From Roseibium aestuarii (lineage in GTDB: Bacteria > Pseudomonadota > Alphaproteobacteria > Rhizobiales > Stappiaceae): DNA of 64,000 bases. Below are positions 24,272 to 33,731 of the stretch, one piece after another; the first letter of the stretch is position 1, and every line of letters begins with the position of its first letter. Location: the NCBI RefSeq assembly GCF_008477545.1, contig NZ_VORA01000008.1, forward strand, positions 1 through 64,000. Reading direction: 5' to 3'. The translations under genes and the position numbers were made by a program. The notes under the pieces are model-generated. The model was not told the DNA's origin, searched no databases, and saw only the letters and a program-made list of their open reading frames with translations.

Positions 24272-24772
24272 TCAGAGCAGGAACGGATAGCCGTTTTCCA
24301 GTTTCAGCAAGGCAATCTTGGTCTCCAGCCCTCCGCCGCCAGAGTAGCCTCCCAGCCCCTTGGCCGACAGGATCCGGTGACAGGGCACGAGGATCGGCAG
24401 GGGATTGGCCCCACAGGCCTGCCCCACCGGCTGGGGTGCCGAGCCGACGGCGCGCGCCACCTCGCCATAGGTGCGGGTCTCTCCATGCGGAATGTCGAGC
24501 ATCTGGCGCAAAACGGCCTGCAGCAGATCACCTTCCGGCAGATGCAGCGGCAAGTCGAAGCGGGTGAGCTGACCGGCAAAATAGGCTTCGATCTGGCGCG
24601 CCGCCTCGTCCAGCAAGGCGTCTTCGCCGGACGCTGCCCCCGCTTCTGACTGGTGTTTCACATGTCCCCATCGCAGGGCGCAGAGCGCACCGTTGCGAGC
24701 CTCCAGCACCAGAGGTCCGACCGGGGAGGCGAGCCCACGGGTCATCGGGGCGGTTTCCGGCAGTGTCTGCAT
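24272..24772 (-). CDS. ogt: Methylated-DNA-[protein]-cysteine S-methyltransferase
   Basis: A 166-residue DNA repair protein that transfers the O6-alkyl group of guanine to its own cysteine, a single-use reaction. The active site is PCHRIL with the acceptor Cys, preceded by VGQACGANPLPILV. The DNA-contacting helix-turn-helix region has IPHGETRTYGEVARAVG, the conserved arginine-finger context. Length fits the Ogt type without the AdaA regulatory domain. The start at 24772 is an ATG; an internal ATG 27 bases later is also possible. It is convergent with the small membrane-protein gene and divergent from the EamA gene. Confidence 0.9.
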   Translation of the reverse strand: MQTLPETAPMTRGLASPVGPLVLEARNGALCALRWGHVKHQSEAGAASGEDALLDEAARQIEAYFAGQLTRFDLPLHLPEGDLLQAVLRQMLDIPHGETRTYGEVARAVGSAPQPVGQACGANPLPILVPCHRILSAKGLGGYSGGGGLETKIALLKLENGYPFLL

Positions 24773-24930
24773 TGACGGTCCCAGTCGTCAGGAGGTGCGC
24801 GCGGCATCTTCATGCCGCGCGTCGAGGATGCACCATGAGTGGCGGGCACGCGATGTGCAAGGGCCGGAGCGCGCGGGATCTGCCCGGCTCACCGGAAGAG
24901 AAGGATGGACGATAATAAGGGGATCTTATA

Positions 24931-25917
24931 ATGTTGGGTGAGCGACTTCGCGTCGTCCTTCCCTTGCAGTCCGTCCCGATCCCGGAGTTGTCTTTGGCCC
25001 CTGTTCCCGTCACGGACCCGCTGTCCGCTCCATCGCCTGCCAAAGAACCGGCAGTCGGGTCTCCGCTTGTCGGGATCGGCCTGATGCTGCTTGCCTGTTT
25101 CCTGTTCTCGGGGCTGGATGCGACGGCGAAATATCTCAGCCAGTCCGTGTCGCCCTTGCAGATCGTCTGGGTGCGGTTCCTCAGCCACGTGGTGCTGGCC
25201 GTCTTCTTCTTCCGGCTGTGGCAGCGGCCGGAGGCCCTGCGACCGAAGCGAAGGCTGCTGCAGGTGGTCCGGGCCTTTACCCTGCTCTGCACGACGATCT
25301 TCAATTTCCTGGCCGTGCAGTATCTTCAGCTTGCCGAAACCATGTCGATCCTCTTTGCCGCGCCCTTCATGGTGACGGCGCTGGCAGGGCCGCTTCTGGG
25401 CGAATGGGCCGGCGTGCGACGCTGGGCTGCGATCATCGTCGGTTTCTGCGGCGTGCTGCTGGTCACCCAGCCCTGGTCGGGGCAGATGCACTGGGCGGTG
25501 ATCTATTCCGTCTGCGCCATGGTCTCCTATGCCTTCTATATGCTGCTGACGCGGATGCTCGCTCCGACAGAGAGCTCTATCAGCCTGCTGATGGTGTCCG
25601 GTGTGGTTGCCGCCATTGCCATGACCCCGGCGGGGCTGATGTCCTGGCAGGCGCCGGAGAGCCTCTTCCACTGGGGGCTGCTCCTGTCGACCGGCGTCTA
25701 TGGCCTGGTGGGGCACTGGATCCTGATCGTGGCGCATCGCATGGCGCCGGCCTCGCTGCTCGCTCCCTTCCTCTATGTGCAGATCATCTGGATGGTGATC
25801 CTCGGCTACTTGGTGTTCGATGACATTCCGGGATGGAGCACGGTGGCCGGGGCCTCGGTCGTTGTGGCTTCCGGGCTCTACATCCTTTTCCGGGAGCAGG
25901 TGCTGCGGAAGCGCTGA
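24931..25917 (+). CDS. EamA/DMT superfamily transporter
   Basis: A 328-residue drug/metabolite-type permease with ten predicted membrane helices in two EamA repeats (about residues 48-175 and 185-320). Typical segments are SGLDATAKYLSQ in helix 1, WVRFLSHVVLAVFFF in helix 2 and LLGEWAGVRRWAAIIVGFCGVLL in helices 4-5. About 45 polar residues precede the first helix; an in-frame start nearer the helix cannot be excluded. Members export metabolites such as amino acids, S-adenosylmethionine or riboflavin; the substrate here is not apparent. Confidence 0.83.
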   Translation: MLGERLRVVLPLQSVPIPELSLAPVPVTDPLSAPSPAKEPAVGSPLVGIGLMLLACFLFSGLDATAKYLSQSVSPLQIVWVRFLSHVVLAVFFFRLWQRPEALRPKRRLLQVVRAFTLLCTTIFNFLAVQYLQLAETMSILFAAPFMVTALAGPLLGEWAGVRRWAAIIVGFCGVLLVTQPWSGQMHWAVIYSVCAMVSYAFYMLLTRMLAPTESSISLLMVSGVVAAIAMTPAGLMSWQAPESLFHWGLLLSTGVYGLVGHWILIVAHRMAPASLLAPFLYVQIIWMVILGYLVFDDIPGWSTVAGASVVVASGLYILFREQVLRKR

Positions 25918-26054
25918 TCTGCGGCCTGTCTGCGCCACCCGCACGCGACCTTTTCTCCCTTCCCCGACCGAAGCGCTGGAAGCGGGCTGGCTCACGGGGT
26001 ATGTAGGGCAGAAGGTGGGGCAAGTGCCGGCGAACTGTTTGCGAGATACCGAGC

Positions 26055-27191
26055 GTGATTGACGACGAGAACGAGACGGAGGGGCGCTCCCCGGGCGAGG
26101 GCAGCGGGCCGGAGGCGGCTGGGCAGCCCTCGGGCGCCGAGGGATATCGCCCCGGCAAGCGCCTGACCCTCAGCCATATCGCGGATCAGCTCGGCATCTC
26201 GACGGCCACGGTCTCTCTGGCCCTGCGCAACAGTCCGCTTGTCGCGGAAGAGACGCGGGCCAAGGTCAAGCGCACGGCCGAAGACATTGGCTACATCTAC
26301 AATCGCTCGGCCGCGTCCCTGCGCACCGCCCGCAGCCAGATCGTCGGCGTGGCGGTGCACGACATTCTCAATCCCTATTTCGCCGAAGCCTTTTCCGCGC
26401 TGGAGACCGTGCTGGAAGAGCAGGGGCAGATGATCTTCATCTGCAACCATCGGGACGACGTGAAGCGGCAGCGTGCATTCATCAATACGCTGCTGCAGCA
26501 CCGGGCCGACGGGCTGATCCTGTGTCCTTCCGTGGGCACCACGGCGGAGGAGATCAACCGGCTGGTGGGGCAGGGCATTCCGGTCACGCTCATGTGCCGT
26601 GAAGTGCCGAAGGTCTGGGCGCCCTGCATCCTGGGCGACGACCTGAAGGGCGCCTATCAGATCACCCGCCATCTGGTGCAGCAGGGCCACAGCCGCATCG
26701 CCATGGTGGGGGGGCGCCGGGAAAGCTCTGCCGGCCGAGACCGGCACGCGGGCTGGAAGAAGGCACTGGTGGAAGCCGGCATCGATCCGGCCGCCCAGCT
26801 CGATCTGCCGGAGCTCATGACCCAGGCCGACGGACGGGCGGCGGTGCCGGAGATCCTCAACGCGGCCGAGCGGCCGACGGCGGTGATGTGTTTCAACGAT
26901 CTGGTGGCGCTGGGCATGATGCCCATGTTCCGCCGCAACAACGTGGAGCCCGGACCGGACATCGCCGTGACAGGCTATGACGACATTGACGGCGCGGATG
27001 CGCGCACGCCCGCGCTGACCACCGTGCAGAACCATCCTGACAAGATCGGGCGTCTGGCGGCGCTCACCCTGCTGCGGCAGATTGCCGGCGAGAGGGTGCC
27101 CAACACGCCGATCCGGATCGAGCCGGAGCTGCGGATCCGCGAAAGCTCGCCCCGACCGGGTCAGCGGCTCGGTCCCGCGCTGACGGAATAG
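26055..27191 (+). CDS. LacI family transcriptional regulator
   Basis: A 378-residue repressor-type protein beginning at GTG 26055. A polar N-terminal extension of about 35 residues precedes the LacI helix-turn-helix (about 37-85; TLSHIADQLGISTATVSLALRNSP). The periplasmic-binding-protein-like sugar domain follows (VGVAVHDILNPYFAEAFSALE onward), ending with CFNDLVALGM and GYDDIDGAD, both family-typical. The N-terminal extension is longer than usual. No sugar operon adjoins it; it lies between an EamA transporter and a convergent diguanylate cyclase, so its target is unknown. Confidence 0.87.
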   Translation: MIDDENETEGRSPGEGSGPEAAGQPSGAEGYRPGKRLTLSHIADQLGISTATVSLALRNSPLVAEETRAKVKRTAEDIGYIYNRSAASLRTARSQIVGVAVHDILNPYFAEAFSALETVLEEQGQMIFICNHRDDVKRQRAFINTLLQHRADGLILCPSVGTTAEEINRLVGQGIPVTLMCREVPKVWAPCILGDDLKGAYQITRHLVQQGHSRIAMVGGRRESSAGRDRHAGWKKALVEAGIDPAAQLDLPELMTQADGRAAVPEILNAAERPTAVMCFNDLVALGMMPMFRRNNVEPGPDIAVTGYDDIDGADARTPALTTVQNHPDKIGRLAALTLLRQIAGERVPNTPIRIEPELRIRESSPRPGQRLGPALTE

Positions 27192-27221
27192 ACCGCAAGC
27201 GCGGGTGTCAGGTCCGGCCCG

Positions 27222-29435
27222 TCAGGCTTTCAGGGCAGCACTCTGGGACTTCGCTTCGCCGGGGGGCGAGGGGAAGCGGACATAGGTGTCGCGCCCTGCT
27301 TCCTTGGCACTGTAAAGGGCCGAATCCGCACGCTGCATGACCGAGCTGAAGTCCACGTCGTTCTTGTTAATCGCCGCGACGCCGATGCTGCATGTCACCG
27401 ACAAGGGGATCTCGGGGATCATCGGCATGGTGCGCAGGCGCTGGAGAATGCGCTTGCAGACGACTTCCGCGCCGTCTTCATCGGTGTTGCTCAGAATGAC
27501 GCAGAATTCCTCGCCACCGATGCGGCCGAAAATGTCGACCACCCGCAGCTCGTCCTGAACATGTTCGGCAAACTGGGTTAGAACCTGGTCACCGATCCCA
27601 TGGCCGTGCCGGTCGTTGATCAGCTTGAAGTGATCGATGTCGAGGACGAGGGCGGTGAAGGGGATACGGTCTCTTCTGAAGCGGGCCACTTCCATGGCTG
27701 CCTTCTCGATGAAGGCCCGGCGATTGTAGATGCCGGTCAGGTCGTCGATGCTGGCCAGCCGCTCGAGGCGTATCTTCGACTGGAGCAGTTCCTCGTTGGC
27801 CCGCTCGCGCGCAATCTCGTGGCCGACCCAGTCAGCAAACTGGCAGATCAGCTGCATGTCGGTGGAGGAGAAGGGGCGCTTGCGCGGTTCGGCGCTGGTG
27901 AAGTTGATCGTGCCGTAACGCTCTCCGTTCACTCGTACGTTCACGCCGATGTAGCTCTCCAGTGCAAAGCTCTTGTAGCAGGGGTGAAGCGCCAGCTCCG
28001 ACTTGGCGGTATGGGGAATGGCGAGCGGTGAATTGCTGGACAGCGCATGGGTGCAATAGGTGTCACCCAGCGGGAAGATGGTTCCGGGCTTCAGCTCGTT
28101 GTTCGGGCTCTCGGCCCAGACGATGGAGTAGTTGTCGCCGACGATGTTGCTGACGATGCCGAAGGGCAGATCAAAGTGCTCGCAGCCGATGCGCAGAATC
28201 TGCTGGATCTTCTGGTTGGCGCTGAGCTCCTGGGTGGCCGTGATCTGATAGAGGGAGGCCAGGCTTCGATCCGTCTTCTTCCTTTCCGTGATGTCGGTCG
28301 AGAAGATGATGACCCCTGCAAGCGAGCCGTTCGGCGCATATTTCGGGATGTACTCCACATGCAGTTCGCGGCGCAGCCCGTCCGGGAAGGTGTCGGCGGC
28401 CTCAATATCGATGCGATGACCGTTGAGTGCTTCGCGGAAATGGGGGGCAGTGCGGGCGATGTGTTCGGCCGACAGCAGGTCGCGGAACCGGCGGCCGATC
28501 AGGGCGTCAGGCTCAGCATCATACCAGGAGGCGCCGTAGTCGTTGATGAAGACGCAGGTGCCATCCAGATCGACTTCGACGATCGAGCAGTGAAGGCTGT
28601 CGGTCAGGATGGCCATGTTCGCGTAGGCTTCCTGAAGCTCCTTCTGGGTGTGCTTCAGGTTGGTGATGTCGGTGCGAATGCCGACCACGTAGCCGCGCGG
28701 CGTGCGCCTCTCGGAAACGCGCAGCCAGCGGCCGTCGCCCAGATGCTGCTCGTGCACTTCGCCATCGGCGCGCAGATGGCGCTCCATGCGCTCGGTCAGC
28801 CATTCCCGCGCGGTCTGGGTCTTGAGATCGTACTGACCTGCCTTGAGGCCAAACTTCAGGATGTCGGTGAAGGTATTTCCGTCCTTCATCGACTCTTCGG
28901 ACAATTGGTAGATCCGCTGGTAATTGCGGTTGCAGATGACCAGACGATCATTCTTGTCATACATGGCGAAGCCTTCGGAAATGGCTTCGATGGCCTCGCG
29001 CAGGAGGTCGCTGGTTTCCCGGACTTTTTCCTCAAGCTCGATTTCCTTGCTGATGTCTCGTCCGATCAGCAGAAAGCGGGCCTGCGACTGGGCTTCACCC
29101 GTCAACGGCACCAGAGTGACTGCGGCCTTGAAAATAGAGCCGTCCTTGCGGCGGAACTCCGACTTGAAGTTGAAATGGCGCAGGGACTGGGCAGCGGAGG
29201 TATAGCTGTTGCCGAGCTGCTCGTAGGTCGCGGTGTCTGCATAGAGAAGGCGTCCTGTCTGGCCGATCAGCTCGGATTCGTCATATCCGAACAGGTTGAG
29301 CAGTCCCTCGTTGACATAGGTCAGCACACGCTCCGGTGTGAGGATGGCGATAGCCTCCTCCATGGCGCCAAAGGTCTTTTTCACGTCAACCGCGACGATG
29401 GAATCCGGCATGGACGACTCGTTCCCTATTCGCAT
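27222..29435 (-). CDS. PAS-PAS-PAS-GAF-GGDEF diguanylate cyclase
   Basis: A 737-residue cytoplasmic sensor enzyme making cyclic di-GMP from two GTP. In order: PAS (about 15-135), PAS-7 type (about 145-265), PAS (about 280-395), GAF (about 405-555) and GGDEF (about 570-725). The catalytic loop is GGEEF (640-644), and an inhibitory-site RxxD (Arg631-Asp634) lies exactly five residues before it, so product feedback inhibition is expected. No EAL domain and no membrane helix are present, so the signal is likely intracellular (redox, light or a small ligand). It converges on the LacI gene. Confidence 0.9.
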   Translation of the reverse strand: MRIGNESSMPDSIVAVDVKKTFGAMEEAIAILTPERVLTYVNEGLLNLFGYDESELIGQTGRLLYADTATYEQLGNSYTSAAQSLRHFNFKSEFRRKDGSIFKAAVTLVPLTGEAQSQARFLLIGRDISKEIELEEKVRETSDLLREAIEAISEGFAMYDKNDRLVICNRNYQRIYQLSEESMKDGNTFTDILKFGLKAGQYDLKTQTAREWLTERMERHLRADGEVHEQHLGDGRWLRVSERRTPRGYVVGIRTDITNLKHTQKELQEAYANMAILTDSLHCSIVEVDLDGTCVFINDYGASWYDAEPDALIGRRFRDLLSAEHIARTAPHFREALNGHRIDIEAADTFPDGLRRELHVEYIPKYAPNGSLAGVIIFSTDITERKKTDRSLASLYQITATQELSANQKIQQILRIGCEHFDLPFGIVSNIVGDNYSIVWAESPNNELKPGTIFPLGDTYCTHALSSNSPLAIPHTAKSELALHPCYKSFALESYIGVNVRVNGERYGTINFTSAEPRKRPFSSTDMQLICQFADWVGHEIARERANEELLQSKIRLERLASIDDLTGIYNRRAFIEKAAMEVARFRRDRIPFTALVLDIDHFKLINDRHGHGIGDQVLTQFAEHVQDELRVVDIFGRIGGEEFCVILSNTDEDGAEVVCKRILQRLRTMPMIPEIPLSVTCSIGVAAINKNDVDFSSVMQRADSALYSAKEAGRDTYVRFPSPPGEAKSQSAALKA

Positions 29436-29641
29436 TTCATACCCGGAAAATGGATGAATACTTTTAAGAAAGATACAACTGTCGATTCGTTTCTTTTCTT
29501 GCCGAGCTGGCTTTGCGTAAATTTGATACCGAATATTACGTAGAGCAATTGGGACAAAAAGCGCGAAATCGGATCTGGCGCGAACCTACCTGATGATTTT
29601 ACCTAGGCACAGGTACTCATCGTGAACACGGGATTTTTAAG

Positions 29642-30607
29642 ATGTCTCTCCCCCTCGTCCTCATGCCAAGGGCCATGCGGCCCGTCATTCGCGACAGACT
29701 GGCGCCGAAGGTTGATCTGGTCACACCCTTTGAGGCGGACAACCCGGATGCGACCATCGCACGGGTTGCCGCATCGGTGCGGGGCATTGCGGCGCTGGGC
29801 CAGACTGTCGATGCGGCCTATCTCGACCGGTTCCCTGCACTGGAAATCATCGCCAACTTCGGCGTGGGCTATGACACGATCGACGCGGAGACCTGTGCCG
29901 CGCGTGGCGTGATGGTCACAAACACGCCGGACGTGTTGACCGAGGAAGTGGCCGACACGGCGCTGGGCCTGATGATCATGACCGTGCGCGAGTTTGGCGC
30001 GGCAGAGCGTTACGTCCGGGCTGGTCGCTGGGCGGCGGACGGGCCTTATCCGCTCACCCGCGGGTCGCTGATCGGGCGAACGCTCGGCATCGTCGGTCTT
30101 GGCCGGATCGGCAAGGCGATTGCGGCCCGCGCGGAGGCCTTCGGTTTGAAGATCGCCTATCACGGACGCAGCCGTCAGGCGGACGTAACCTATGACTATC
30201 ATCCGAGCGTCGAGGCGCTGGCGGAAGCCTGTGACATCCTGATGCTGGTGGCGCCCGGCGGGGCGGAGACCCGCCACATGGTCAACCGGCGGGTGCTCGA
30301 AGCCCTCGGTCCGCAGGGAGTGCTGATCAACGTGGGGCGCGGCAGTCTGGTGGACGAGGAGGCGCTGATTGCGGCCCTTGCGAACGGGACCATCCTCTCG
30401 GCGGGGCTCGATGTCTTCGAGGATGAACCCCATGTTCCGCAAGCGCTCCTGACCATGGAGAATGTGGTGGTGCTTCCGCATGTGGGCTCGGCCTCGGTGC
30501 GGACCCGCGACGCGATGGGAGCGCTCGTTGCTGACAACCTCCTGTCCTGGTTCGAGACCGGGCGACCGATCACGCCAGTCGCCGAGTGCGTGGGGCTCCT
30601 CAAGTAG
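29642..30607 (+). CDS. D-2-hydroxyacid dehydrogenase (glyoxylate/hydroxypyruvate reductase type)
   Basis: A 321-residue NAD(P)H-dependent enzyme reducing 2-oxoacids such as glyoxylate or hydroxypyruvate. The Rossmann motif GLGRIGKAI is near residue 155; catalytic Arg is in INVGRGSLVD, Glu in LDVFEDEP and His in LPHVGS. The sequence around NFGVGYDTID is also family-typical. Substrate preference within the family is not readable. It is divergent from the diguanylate cyclase across a 206-base AT-rich gap that must carry both promoters. Confidence 0.88.
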   Translation: MSLPLVLMPRAMRPVIRDRLAPKVDLVTPFEADNPDATIARVAASVRGIAALGQTVDAAYLDRFPALEIIANFGVGYDTIDAETCAARGVMVTNTPDVLTEEVADTALGLMIMTVREFGAAERYVRAGRWAADGPYPLTRGSLIGRTLGIVGLGRIGKAIAARAEAFGLKIAYHGRSRQADVTYDYHPSVEALAEACDILMLVAPGGAETRHMVNRRVLEALGPQGVLINVGRGSLVDEEALIAALANGTILSAGLDVFEDEPHVPQALLTMENVVVLPHVGSASVRTRDAMGALVADNLLSWFETGRPITPVAECVGLLK

Positions 30608-30619
30608 ACGACAGGAAAG

Positions 30620-31120
30620 CTATTTGGGCGGCCAGGCCTCCGGGTTGGGCGTGTAGCCCGGCCCGAGGGTCAGTGGCTTCGTCGGCATGGCCTTGGGGGC
30701 GACGCCGGTCTTGAGGATCTTCTCGTGATGCTCGAGGGTCTGCTCGTCGCGCATCAGATTCAGCTCCACCAGATAGCCCATTTCCGGCTCGATGCCGCTC
30801 AGGGACGCGGTTTCGAAGGTGTAGTTCAACCGGTAGGGGATCGGGGGCTGGTCCATGACGATGGGGGCCGCTCCGGGCAGGTGGAAGGTCACCTCCATCC
30901 GCGAGGTCTCCGGCAGGGGCTTGCGCGTGCCAACGGTGATGCCGGCGCGAATGTCCGCGATCCGATAGTTGAAGATGAAGCCGCCGCCGGTGATGACCAG
31001 ATGGTCCGCCGTTTCCAGAACCTGTCTGTTGCAGAGGCCGACGGCGGTGAAGACGGTCAGGCAGTTGAGCGCGGCAAGGGCCAGGGCCCAGCGGGCGCTG
31101 CGGGGCAGTGCGTCCTGCAT
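30620..31120 (-). CDS. Hypothetical protein with one N-terminal membrane helix
   Basis: A 166-residue protein of unknown function. The N-terminus has one hydrophobic segment (WALALAALNCLTVFTAVGL, about residues 10-28), which is a signal anchor or signal peptide, so the rest probably lies in the periplasm. The remainder looks like a compact beta-rich domain with DHLVITGGGFIFNYRI and a Pro-rich C-terminus. The ATG at 31120 follows GGGAGGA; an upstream ATG at 31156 lacks an SD. It lies between a D-2-hydroxyacid dehydrogenase and an aminotransferase, neither obviously linked. Confidence 0.65.
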   Translation of the reverse strand: MQDALPRSARWALALAALNCLTVFTAVGLCNRQVLETADHLVITGGGFIFNYRIADIRAGITVGTRKPLPETSRMEVTFHLPGAAPIVMDQPPIPYRLNYTFETASLSGIEPEMGYLVELNLMRDEQTLEHHEKILKTGVAPKAMPTKPLTLGPGYTPNPEAWPPK

Positions 31121-31209
31121 GACATCCTCCCGGACGGCGAAAGACATCATCAGCATGGCAGAGGGACGGCGCGATGCAAGCGCCGTCCGCTGTTGTGGGG
31201 CTCTGCCGA

Positions 31210-32391
31210 TCAGGCCTTGGCGTTGGCGCTCAGGAAATCGCCCATCCGCTCCAGCGCGCGGCGGATGTTCTCCGTCGAGTTGGCGTAGGACAGGCGGATG
31301 TAGCCTTCCCCCAGAATGCCGAAATCGGGGCCGCCGATGGTGGCAACGCCTGCGTCTTCCAGCAGGGCGGATGCCAGCGGCTTGGCTTTCCAGCCAGTCG
31401 CCTTGATGTTGGGGAAGGCATAGAAGGCCCCGAGCGGCGTGCGGCAGCTGACGCCGGGCAGGGCGTTCAGCCCGTCGACGACCACCTTCCGGCGCCGGTC
31501 GAACTCGGCCACCATCTCGTGCACCGCATCCTGCGGGCCGGTGAGGGCGGCGAGGCCCGCATATTGCGCCGGGGCGTTGACGCAGGACCAGGCGTTGACG
31601 GCCAGCTTGCGCGCCTTGTTCATCAGCTCGGTCGGCCAGACGGAATAGCCCATGCGCCAGCCGGTCATGGCATAGGTCTTGGACCAGCCGTCGAGCAGGA
31701 TGAGCCGGTCGCGAATGCTCTCGAAGCTCATCAGCGAGACGTGTTCCATGCCGTCATAGGTCATCTGGGCATAGATCTCGTCGGACATGATCGCCACGTC
31801 CGGGTGCTTCTCCAGGCCGGCGACGAGTTTCTCCACTTCCGCCCGCGGGGTCACGCCCCCGCAGGGGTTGGCGGGCGAGTTGACGATGATCAGGCGGGTG
31901 CGCTCGTTGATCAGGGAGAGGGTCTCCTCGGCGGAGAAGGCGAAGTCATTCTCCTCGCGGATCGGGATCGGGACGGGGGTCGCGCCGGTGAACTCGATCA
32001 TGGAGCGGTAGATCGGGAAGCCCGGGTCCGGATAGAGGATCTCTGCACCCGGTTCGCCGAACATGAGGATCGCCATGAACATGGTGACCTTGCCGCCGGG
32101 CACGATCAGCACGTTGTCCGGATCCGGCGCAAAGCCGGTGCGCTTTTCCACATCGGCGGCGACGGCCTCGCGAAGGGGGAGGATGCCGGTTGCCGGGGTG
32201 TAGCCATGGTGCCCGTCGCGCAAGGCCTTGATGGCAGCCTCGACGATATGGTCCGGGGTGCGGAAATCGGGCTGGCCGATGCCCAGATTGATGATGTCGC
32301 GGCCCTGCGCTGCGAGAGCGGTTGCGCGCGCGAGCACGGCGAAGGCGTTTTCCTCGCCGATGCGGTCGAAGCCGGAAATGGTCTTGAGCAT
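31210..32391 (-). CDS. PLP-dependent aminotransferase, class I/II
   Basis: A 393-residue fold-type I aminotransferase of the aspartate aminotransferase family. The Schiff-base lysine is Lys238 in GWSKTYAMTG, with Asn175 in SPANPCGG, Asp204 and Tyr207 in SDEIYAQ as cofactor contacts. The opening GIGQPDFRTPDH is also characteristic. Family members use aspartate, aromatic or branched amino acids, or are LL-DAP aminotransferase-like, and the specificity is not evident. It is divergent from the COG0523 GTPase gene (188 bases between starts). Confidence 0.87.
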   Translation of the reverse strand: MLKTISGFDRIGEENAFAVLARATALAAQGRDIINLGIGQPDFRTPDHIVEAAIKALRDGHHGYTPATGILPLREAVAADVEKRTGFAPDPDNVLIVPGGKVTMFMAILMFGEPGAEILYPDPGFPIYRSMIEFTGATPVPIPIREENDFAFSAEETLSLINERTRLIIVNSPANPCGGVTPRAEVEKLVAGLEKHPDVAIMSDEIYAQMTYDGMEHVSLMSFESIRDRLILLDGWSKTYAMTGWRMGYSVWPTELMNKARKLAVNAWSCVNAPAQYAGLAALTGPQDAVHEMVAEFDRRRKVVVDGLNALPGVSCRTPLGAFYAFPNIKATGWKAKPLASALLEDAGVATIGGPDFGILGEGYIRLSYANSTENIRRALERMGDFLSANAKA

Positions 32392-32579
32392 GGGTCCTCC
32401 CGAGACGGATGCCGTGTGATTTCCCGTGACTTAGGCATTTTCCCGCGATGCTGAAAAGCCAAATGCCCGGAAAAACAGTTCGCCTCTCCCAAGTGGCAAA
32501 AGTTACGCCTATATTCGCCGGGACTCATGAGCGAGGCCCCGTCCGTCTCGCCCTCACCCCGAACTTCAAGGGACGCATC

Positions 32580-33719
32580 ATGTCTCAGGCACCTGAAGCC
32601 GCCCAGGACCAGATCCCGGTTACCGTTCTCACCGGCTATCTCGGCTCCGGCAAGACCACCCTGCTCAACCGCATCCTGACCGAGAACCACGGCCAGAAAT
32701 ACGCGGTCATCGTCAATGAATTCGGCGAGGTCGGCATCGACAACGACCTGCTGGTCGAATCGGACGAAGAAATCTTCGAAATGAACAACGGCTGCATCTG
32801 CTGCACCGTGCGCGGCGACCTGATCCGCACGGTTCAGAACCTGATGAAGCGGCGCAAGGCCTTTGACGCGATCATCGTCGAGACCACCGGCGTGGCGGAT
32901 CCGGCTCCCGTCGCCCAGACCTTCTTCATGGATGATGACGTGCGCGCCGCAGCCAAGCTGGATGCGGTGGTGGCCGTGGTCGACGCGCGCCACGTGCTGC
33001 AGCGTCTGGAAGACACCGAAGAGGCGGAAGACCAGATCGCCTTTGCCGACGTCATCCTGCTCAACAAGACCGATCTGGTGTCGGCCGAGGAGCTGGCGAC
33101 AGTGGAAGCGCGGATCCGTGCCATCAACCCTTATGCCGTGCGTCACAAGACCGAGCGCTGCGCCATCGACCTGAAGAATGTGCTCGACCGGGGCGCCTTC
33201 GACCTCGACCGCATCCTCTCGCTGGACCCGCACTTCCTGGAGCATGGGCACCACGAGCACGAATGTGGCCCGGACTGCGACCACGACCACGGGCATCACC
33301 ACCATCATCACGGCCATGACCATGATCACGACCATGGGCATCACCATCATGATCACGATCATGAATGCGGTCCGGATTGCGATCACGATCACGGCCATGA
33401 TCACCATCATCACGCGGATCCGCATTCCGTGCGCAGCGTCTCGCTCCGCCAGGGCGATCTGGACCCGAACATGTTCTTCCCCTGGATCAACCAGGTGACC
33501 CAGATCCAGGGTCCGAACATCCTGCGCCTCAAGGGCATTCTCGCCTTCAAGGGCGATCCGCAGCGCTATGTGATCCAGGGCGTCCACATGATCGTGGAAG
33601 GCAATCACCAGCGGGACTGGAAGGCGGATGAGCCACGCGAAAGCCGGCTGGTCTTCATCGGGCGCGATCTCGATTTCGACGCGCTGCGGGACAGCTTCAA
33701 CGCCTGCGTCGCGGAATAA
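32580..33719 (+). CDS. COG0523 (CobW/YjiA-type) GTPase with His-rich metal-binding insert
   Basis: A 379-residue G3E-family GTPase thought to insert or deliver metal, often zinc, to client proteins. Walker A is GYLGSGKTTL, the conserved metal motif CICC is in NNGCICCTVRGDL, and NKTD is the guanine-recognition motif. Residues about 220-282 form a long His/Asp/Cys insert in which ECGPDCDHDHG occurs twice, a likely zinc store or sensor. The C-terminal CobW_C domain follows (PNILRLKGILAF). The ATG at 32580 is chosen because the family begins there; upstream codons are unrelated. A 7-bp dyad (GGCATTT/AAATGCC, 32434-32467) lies upstream. It is followed by a WD40 gene 12 bases later. Confidence 0.88.
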   Translation: MSQAPEAAQDQIPVTVLTGYLGSGKTTLLNRILTENHGQKYAVIVNEFGEVGIDNDLLVESDEEIFEMNNGCICCTVRGDLIRTVQNLMKRRKAFDAIIVETTGVADPAPVAQTFFMDDDVRAAAKLDAVVAVVDARHVLQRLEDTEEAEDQIAFADVILLNKTDLVSAEELATVEARIRAINPYAVRHKTERCAIDLKNVLDRGAFDLDRILSLDPHFLEHGHHEHECGPDCDHDHGHHHHHHGHDHDHDHGHHHHDHDHECGPDCDHDHGHDHHHHADPHSVRSVSLRQGDLDPNMFFPWINQVTQIQGPNILRLKGILAFKGDPQRYVIQGVHMIVEGNHQRDWKADEPRESRLVFIGRDLDFDALRDSFNACVAE

Positions 33720-33731
33720 AGGGATCTGCCA

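Noticed and set aside
33240-33430. Short CAC/CAT-rich DNA repeats as a microsatellite or CRISPR-like array
   Set aside because: They encode the His-rich metal-binding insert in frame, without spacer-repeat periodicity.
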